A stretch of DNA of 38,713 nt from Fischerella sp. CENA71 (GTDB taxonomy: Bacteria; Cyanobacteriota; Cyanobacteriia; Cyanobacteriales; Nostocaceae). Of this stretch, positions 34,248 to 38,713 are shown piece after piece (positions within the stretch are counted from its first letter, which is position 1; each line of letters opens with the position of its first letter). The notes under the pieces are model-generated. The model ran no database searches and was not told the DNA's origin. It was given only the letters and a program-made list of their open reading frames with translations. The stretch lies in contig JANBVI010000051.1 in NCBI GenBank assembly GCA_024239075.1, positions 1 through 38,713 of the forward strand, in the 5' to 3' direction. The position numbers and the translations under genes were made by a program.

Positions 34248-35717
34248 TTACAACTTAATTGTGACTGTCTTGACTTCAGTGTAATGTTCTAGACAATACT
34301 CACCGAGTTCGCGACCCATACCTGATTGCTTGAACCCGCCGAAGGGCGCAGCAGCGTCAAAGATATGGTAGCAATTTACCCACACAGTACCAGCACGGAC
34401 ATTGTTAGCTATGGCATGGGCTTTGGTAATATCTTTTGTCCATACTCCAGCGGCAAGTCCGTACATTGTAGTGTTAGCAAGATGAATTACTTCGTCGATG
34501 TCCTTAAATTTAATAATGCTCATCACTGGGCCGAAGATTTCTTCTTGAGCTATCTTCATCTCATTTTTGACATCGGCAAATACAGTCGGTTCAATGAAGA
34601 AGCCGCGATCGCCCCAGCGATGACCGCCGCATAACATCTGCGCTCCTTCACGCATTCCCGACTCGATGTAGCTCATAATTTTGTCAAACTGCTCTTGGTC
34701 TATCTGCGGACCTTGCTTGGTATTGGGGTCGAAGGGATCACCAACAGTTCTCTGTCTGGCTTTTTCTACACTCTTAGCGACAAAATCGTCATAGCATTTT
34801 TCTTCAACGAATAGCCGCGATCCAGCGTTGCAACATTGTCCTTGGTTAAAGAACAAACTATGATGCGCGCCTTCAATGGCCATATCCATATCAGCGTCGG
34901 CAAAAACGATGTTGGGACTTTTACCACCAAGTTCCAGGCTCACACGCTTGAGGTTGCTTTTGGCTGCTGCTTCCATCACTAGATGTCCGACTTCAGTTGA
35001 GCCAGTAAATGCCAATTTATCAATATCCATGTGGCGAGCGATCGCAGCCCCGGCAGTTGGACCATAGCCTGAGAGAATATTAACCACACCAGGCGGAAAA
35101 CCTGCTTCGATAATCAACTCACCCACCCGCAGCGCTGACAAAGGAGTTTGTTCGGCAGTTTTCATGACTACCGTATTACCTGTTGCCAAAGCTGGACTTA
35201 ACTTCCACGCCTGCATCAACAATGGGAAATTCCAAGGAATAATTTGACCGACTACACCCACTGGTTCATGGCGCGTGTAGCAGAAGTAGGGGCCGTTGAT
35301 GGGAATGGTCTTGCCTTGCACTTTGTCAGCCCAGCCTGCATAGTAGCGATAGCAGGCAATAACTAGCTTTAAGTCGCCATAAGAGCTATGTAGCGGCTTA
35401 CCGTTGTCTAGGGTTTCTAGCCGTGCTAACTCGTCAATATTTTGCTCAATTAAATCTGCTAGCTTGTAGAGTAACTCACCCCGACGGGTGGCAGACATCT
35501 TGCGCCATTCTCCATTCTGGAAAGCAGATCTAGCCGCTTCTACTGCCTTATCTACATCTGGGGCGTCCGCTTCAGCAACGTTACAGATTACTTCACCTGT
35601 AGCGGGGTTAATCGTTTCAAACCTTTTACCGCTGACGCTTTCTAACCACTCGTTATTAATCAGCAGCTGAGTTGGACCAATTTTCACCTGTTGTTCGGGT
35701 CTAGTAGCTGTAACCAT
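34248..35717 (-). CDS. NAD(P)-dependent aldehyde dehydrogenase
   Basis: A 489-residue protein matching the class 1/2 aldehyde dehydrogenase length. The cofactor-binding strand [32 protein letters not shown] and GSTEVG loop are present. The catalytic Glu lies in LELGGKSPN, and the nucleophile Cys in [17 protein letters not shown] (around residue 298). The C-terminus is [30 protein letters not shown]. It oxidises aliphatic or aromatic aldehydes to acids. Sequence resembles the retinal/acetaldehyde dehydrogenase group, but the physiological substrate is open. AAGGAG lies about 9 bases upstream of the ATG. It is divergent from the Rieske gene, sharing a 256-base promoter region. Confidence 0.93.
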   Translation of the reverse strand: MVTATRPEQQVKIGPTQLLINNEWLESVSGKRFETINPATGEVICNVAEADAPDVDKAVEAARSAFQNGEWRKMSATRRGELLYKLADLIEQNIDELARLETLDNGKPLHSSYGDLKLVIACYRYYAGWADKVQGKTIPINGPYFCYTRHEPVGVVGQIIPWNFPLLMQAWKLSPALATGNTVVMKTAEQTPLSALRVGELIIEAGFPPGVVNILSGYGPTAGAAIARHMDIDKLAFTGSTEVGHLVMEAAAKSNLKRVSLELGGKSPNIVFADADMDMAIEGAHHSLFFNQGQCCNAGSRLFVEEKCYDDFVAKSVEKARQRTVGDPFDPNTKQGPQIDQEQFDKIMSYIESGMREGAQMLCGGHRWGDRGFFIEPTVFADVKNEMKIAQEEIFGPVMSIIKFKDIDEVIHLANTTMYGLAAGVWTKDITKAHAIANNVRAGTVWVNCYHIFDAAAPFGGFKQSGMGRELGEYCLEHYTEVKTVTIKL

Positions 35718-35868
35718 CAGGTGCTCCTTAAGCCTTAAGCTTTTGTTAAAAAACTATTTGAAATCTAAACTTTCCAATAGGTCTATATAATATGCTGCTC
35801 TGGTTACAGGAAATAGTGTGATTTTATTTATATAAATTCTGATTTTTTTACATCCAATTTACATAAAA

Positions 35869-35880
35869 AATTACGTAATT
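35869..35880. promoter_or_regulatory. Perfect 12-base palindrome in the aldehyde dehydrogenase/Rieske divergent region
   Basis: AATTACGTAATT reads identically on both strands and lies in the intergenic space between divergent genes, 94 bases before the Rieske ATG. It could be an operator for either gene; its binding protein is unknown. Confidence 0.35.
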
Positions 35881-35973
35881 AACCAGGATAATTATGTTAC
35901 ATTGTACGCACGATGGGGGCTATTCCCGAAAGCAATGTTACCGTGCCAAAGTCAAATCTACTAAAAACAGTTT

Positions 35974-36411
35974 ATGAATCGTCGTGAATTTATTGGTTGG
36001 GTAGGTGTGGGGAGTTTAGCAAGTTCTCTACCTGTAGTCATTGCAGCTTGTTCTTCTCAAACAAAATCCGAATCGACTACCAATCCTGTGCGTGCTGATG
36101 GTTTTCAGGTAGTTGGCAAAGTGACAGATTTGGACAAAAACGGCCAACTCTTGAATGAGGAAATTGCTGTTGGGAAGGTGTTAGTAATTAAAGATTCTGC
36201 TAATACTAGCAATCTAATTGCCGTCAACCCTACTTGCACTCATAAAGGCTGTATCGTGGGATGGAATAAAGGCCAAAACGCTTTTGTGTGTCCCTGTCAT
36301 GGCTCCAAATATGCTAGTGATGGCAAAGTTATAAATGGCCCAGCAGATCAACCCCTTTCTACATACACAGCCAAAGTGGAAGATAATGAAGTGTTGGTGA
36401 AAGGAAGTTAA
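35974..36411 (+). CDS. Rieske [2Fe-2S] protein with Tat-type signal
   Basis: A 145-residue protein. The N-terminus MNRREFIGWVGVGSLASSLPVVIAAC has an RR-x-F-I pattern of a twin-arginine signal and a Cys at about residue 26, possibly a lipobox. The cluster ligands are CTHKGC and CPCHGSKY, the two Rieske boxes, about 16 residues apart. The rest matches a small stand-alone Rieske fold (PADQPLSTYTAKVEDNEVLVKG). It is shorter than cytochrome b6f PetC and lacks its transmembrane anchor pattern, so it is probably an accessory electron carrier outside the cytoplasmic membrane. No partner oxidoreductase lies beside it. No strong ribosome site is seen. Confidence 0.9.
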   Translation: MNRREFIGWVGVGSLASSLPVVIAACSSQTKSESTTNPVRADGFQVVGKVTDLDKNGQLLNEEIAVGKVLVIKDSANTSNLIAVNPTCTHKGCIVGWNKGQNAFVCPCHGSKYASDGKVINGPADQPLSTYTAKVEDNEVLVKGS

Positions 36412-36871
36412 CACTCAACAGTCAATCGATTTTAGATAACTCTGTCGTTAACATTGTTAAGGGTAAAGGGTAACTGTTCAAGGTTTTTCTTTTGCTTTTC
36501 TTCTACCCTTTTTTCCCTTAACTCATAAGTATTAAAACGCACCCCATGATCAATAGATAACGCTCTTTAATCTAACCAATGATTTCAGACACTCTTCGTT
36601 AAAACATCTCAGTTCAACCACAAGTAAGTCTTGCTTTGCCTGATATAGATGCTGTGTAACTGTTGTCGAGATTTTGTTTCTTGAGATTCAATACGTTGAT
36701 TATCAAGCAATTAGTCGGTTTACGCTGGACAAAAAATCACAGAATATTAGTTATATTACTCATTGATTTTTTTTACTTAATTTGATAGATACTTGATTCA
36801 AGTTTGTGCCTTTGTACCTCCCGTGAGTTGATAGGATTGGAAAACGGCATAGATTTAGGTTGTTGTGTGGC
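36412..36871. other. Intergenic region between the Rieske gene and proA
   Basis: About 460 bases without a convincing gene on either strand. It contains pyrimidine-rich stretches (TTTTTCTTTTGCTTTTCTTCTACCC) around 36484-36510, and no terminator with a T-run was found. A minus-strand frame at 36760-36942 lacks coding character and overlaps the proA start. It presumably holds the proA promoter and leader. Confidence 0.5.
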
Positions 36872-38182
36872 ATGAATATTTCTGGTGATCGTTCATTAAA
36901 CTTGGTTGCAATAGCTAAAAGAACACGTCTGGCGGCACTCAAGTTATCAGTTTTATCAACTGAGGCAAAAAATCAAGCGATCGCTGCGATCGCTCAAGCT
37001 TTAGAATCAGCAAAAGATGAAATTTTGCAAGCGAATATTGCTGATTGTCAAGCAGCAGCAGCGCAAGGTATTGCTAAACCACTTTATAAACGCTTGCAGT
37101 TAGATGAGTATAAATTAAAAGATGCGATCGCAGGAGTAAGAGATGTTGGCAAACTTGCCGATCCTGTGGGTGCAGTACAGATAAACCGTGAACTTGATAC
37201 AGGTTTAATTCTCAAGCGGATCACTTGCCCTTTGGGTGTTTTGGGTGTGATTTTTGAAGCGCGTCCAGAAGCGGCTATTCAAATTGTGGCTTTGGCGATC
37301 AAGTCGGGTAATGGTGTGATTCTTAAAGGTGGTAAAGAAGCGATTCGTTCTTGTGAAGCCATAGTCAAAGCAATTAAGCAGGGATTATCAGCAACTGCTG
37401 TTAATCCTGATGTAGTACAGTTGTTGACAAGCAGAGAAGAAACTTTAGAACTTTTAAAATTAGATAAATATGTAGACTTAATTATTCCTAGAGGTTCTAA
37501 TGCTTTTGTGCGGTTTGTGCAGGAAAATACCCGTATTCCCGTACTAGGACATGCTGACGGGATTTGTCATCTCTATATAGATCAAGCCGCTAATTTGGAA
37601 AAAGCAATCATTATCACAGTGGATGCAAAAACACATTATCCGGCTGCATGTAATGCCATTGAAACTTTGCTACTTCATGCCGATATCGCTCCAGATTTTC
37701 TTCCAAAGATTGCTGAGGTTTTGCAAACACAAAATGTCGAATTAAGAGGCGATGAACACAGCCGCGAAATTTTACCAAATCTGACATTAGCCACAGAAAC
37801 AGACTGGGAAACTGAATACAGCGATTTAATTTTGGCAATTAAAATTGTAAATTCTTTAGAAGAAGCGATCGCTCATATTAATGATTACGGTTCCAAGCAT
37901 ACCGATGCGATCGTTACTGAAGATCCAGAAGCGGCTAACACTTTCCTGGCACTGGTAAATGCAGCAGGAGTTTATCACAATTGTTCGACTCGCTTTGCAG
38001 ATGGTTTCCGCTACGGTTTCGGTGCAGAAGTGGGAATCAGCACTCAACAAATGCCACCACGAGGCCCTGTTGGTTTAGAGGGGTTAGTTACATATAAGTA
38101 CCAATTAATCGGTGATGGTCATATTGCTGCTACTTACACAGGTGCTAATGCCAAATCTTTTACTCACAAGGATATAAAATAA
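36872..38182 (+). CDS. proA: Gamma-glutamyl phosphate reductase
   Basis: A 436-residue protein from ATG 36872. It converts glutamyl 5-phosphate to glutamate semialdehyde with NADPH, the second step of proline synthesis. Family signatures seen: the N-terminal helices [56 protein letters not shown] (cofactor site), [27 protein letters not shown], and [16 protein letters not shown] with the nucleophile Cys. The C-terminus has [41 protein letters not shown]. In-frame TTG codons just upstream (36857, 36860) are unlikely starts. It has no partner proB nearby. The gene is followed by a long untranslated region before the psbA terminator. Confidence 0.96.
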   Translation: MNISGDRSLNLVAIAKRTRLAALKLSVLSTEAKNQAIAAIAQALESAKDEILQANIADCQAAAAQGIAKPLYKRLQLDEYKLKDAIAGVRDVGKLADPVGAVQINRELDTGLILKRITCPLGVLGVIFEARPEAAIQIVALAIKSGNGVILKGGKEAIRSCEAIVKAIKQGLSATAVNPDVVQLLTSREETLELLKLDKYVDLIIPRGSNAFVRFVQENTRIPVLGHADGICHLYIDQAANLEKAIIITVDAKTHYPAACNAIETLLLHADIAPDFLPKIAEVLQTQNVELRGDEHSREILPNLTLATETDWETEYSDLILAIKIVNSLEEAIAHINDYGSKHTDAIVTEDPEAANTFLALVNAAGVYHNCSTRFADGFRYGFGAEVGISTQQMPPRGPVGLEGLVTYKYQLIGDGHIAATYTGANAKSFTHKDIK

Positions 38183-38550
38183 CCAAAAAGCCTGTGTGAG
38201 TTGGATGAAAATTTCTTTGTGTCTTGGTACGCTAGGTGCTACAACGGGGGGCTTTGGGACCCCCACGATACTGGGGATGGGGGAAACCCTCCAACGCACT
38301 GGCTCGTCTTGGTGGTTAGAAAATACTTTTTTTTAACACTAAGAAACTAAGACACAAAGAGATAAAGGTTTTTTCTATCCACCTTGAAGGCTAGTATCAA
38401 TAGGTAGTAGTTTTAGCACCTCTGGTTAAGCTTTATCGATAGATTACCTGAGATCATAAATAAAAAAAAGTACACTTGGTTGCCAGTTTGGCAATTTTGG
38501 CGATTTAAAAGGGCAGAAATACTTATAGTAGACTTGAGTTTTCTTGAAAT
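38183..38550. other. Intergenic region between proA and psbA with GC-rich repeat
   Basis: Nothing coding is visible. Bases about 38240-38306 are GC-rich with interleaved inverted runs (GGGGG...CCCCC; GGGGAT...) ending CCAACGCACTGGCTC, a type of repeat seen between cyanobacterial genes. A second stretch near 38336-38362 (AACACTAAGAAACTAAGACACAAAGAG) is also repeat-like. Neither is followed by a gene on the plus strand before the psbA end. Confidence 0.5.
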
Positions 38551-38585
38551 AAAAAAGCACCCTCCACTTCGGAGGGTGCTTTTTT
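38551..38585 (-). terminator. Bidirectional rho-independent terminator of psbA
   Basis: GCACCCTCC at 38557-38565 pairs with GGAGGGTGC at 38571-38579 around a 5-base loop. The A-run before and T-run after the stem make it work on both strands. It lies about 45 bases downstream of the psbA stop. Confidence 0.9.
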
Positions 38586-38629
38586 GTCTATCTATTGTAG
38601 AGACTGATTACATCCAGGCTATGCGATGA

Positions 38630-38713
38630 TTAACCGTTGATAGCAGGAGCTTCGACAGCAGCCAAGTCGAGAGGGAAGTTGTGAGCGTTACGCGCGTGCA
38701 TTACTTCCATACC
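38630..38713 (-). CDS. psbA: Photosystem II D1 protein, C-terminal end (window edge)
   Basis: Reading from the right edge on the minus strand gives 27 residues, GMEVMHARNAHNFPLDLA followed by AVEAPAING and stop. This is the conserved end of D1. HARNAHNFPLDLA holds the residues near the manganese cluster, including the Asp and the final mature Ala whose carboxylate is a ligand. AVEAPAING is the extension removed by the CtpA protease. The rest of the gene lies beyond the window. Cyanobacteria usually carry several psbA copies, and which one this is cannot be told. Confidence 0.97.
   Translation of the reverse strand, partial: GMEVMHARNAHNFPLDLAAVEAPAING

Noticed and set aside
38183-38550. A possible small gene on the minus strand after proA (frame at 38105-38299)
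   Set aside because: The frame overlaps proA antisense and is built on GC-rich repeat sequence. No ribosome site or conserved motif is visible.

Overview
The window is chromosomal DNA from a filamentous, probably heterocyst-forming cyanobacterium (Nostocales). The right edge holds the last codons of psbA (photosystem II D1). The octamer GCGATCGC (HIP1) recurs throughout. Gaps between genes carry the degenerate heptanucleotide tandem repeats typical of this order, and most protein families are cyanobacterial ones. The genus cannot be fixed from the sequence alone.

Layout. 1-2.4 kb: the tail of an unknown gene, then a surface-type PPC/ELWxxDGT propeller protein whose 5' end is missing. 2.5-8.2 kb: an apparent archaic-type chaperone-usher pilus cluster (two secreted subunit-like proteins, a PapD-like chaperone, a PapC-like usher), closed by a strong terminator. 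8.3-12.5 kb: a large AAA-like ATPase/14 x WD40/TPR-like membrane-anchored protein. 12.6-14.7 kb: a thioredoxin-fold thylakoid-type protein, an unknown cyanobacterial protein, and a truncated IS605-type tnpB with its end hairpin. 14.8-17.6 kb: a Na+/H+ antiporter facing a DUF3124 lipoprotein and a TrkA-like regulator. 17.8-20.3 kb: two GT4 glycosyltransferases. 20.3-21.1 kb: an AT-rich divergent intergenic region. 21.1-24.5 kb: a membrane-anchored NHL-type propeller protein and a rhodanese. 24.5-32.3 kb, all on the minus strand: a signalling island of two hybrid histidine kinases, an Rcp1-like response regulator, two paralogous Crp/Fnr regulators and a DUF4118 histidine kinase. 32.6-38.7 kb: tRNA-Val(UAC), a DUF2227 protein, mazG, an aldehyde dehydrogenase, a Rieske protein, proA and the end of psbA.

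Main points for a second look. (1) The chaperone-usher cluster, because this secretion route is little described in cyanobacteria; its usher has a long Asn/Ser-rich N-terminal extension and tandem C-terminal carboxypeptidase-regulatory-like domains. (2) Three near-identical palindromes of the form GTACG-N4-CGTAC, each upstream of one of three consecutive minus-strand regulator genes (the Rcp-like regulator and both Crp/Fnr paralogues); they also fit the NtcA consensus GTAN8TAC, so this looks like a small autoregulated circuit. (3) Two different histidine kinases carry in-frame insertions of intergenic-type repeat DNA in surface loops of the PAS and ATPase domains. (4) The tnpB remnant keeps the hairpin expected of an omega-RNA 3' end but has lost the N-terminal half of the nuclease.

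All functional calls come from reading the sequence and from motif recognition. No database search was run.
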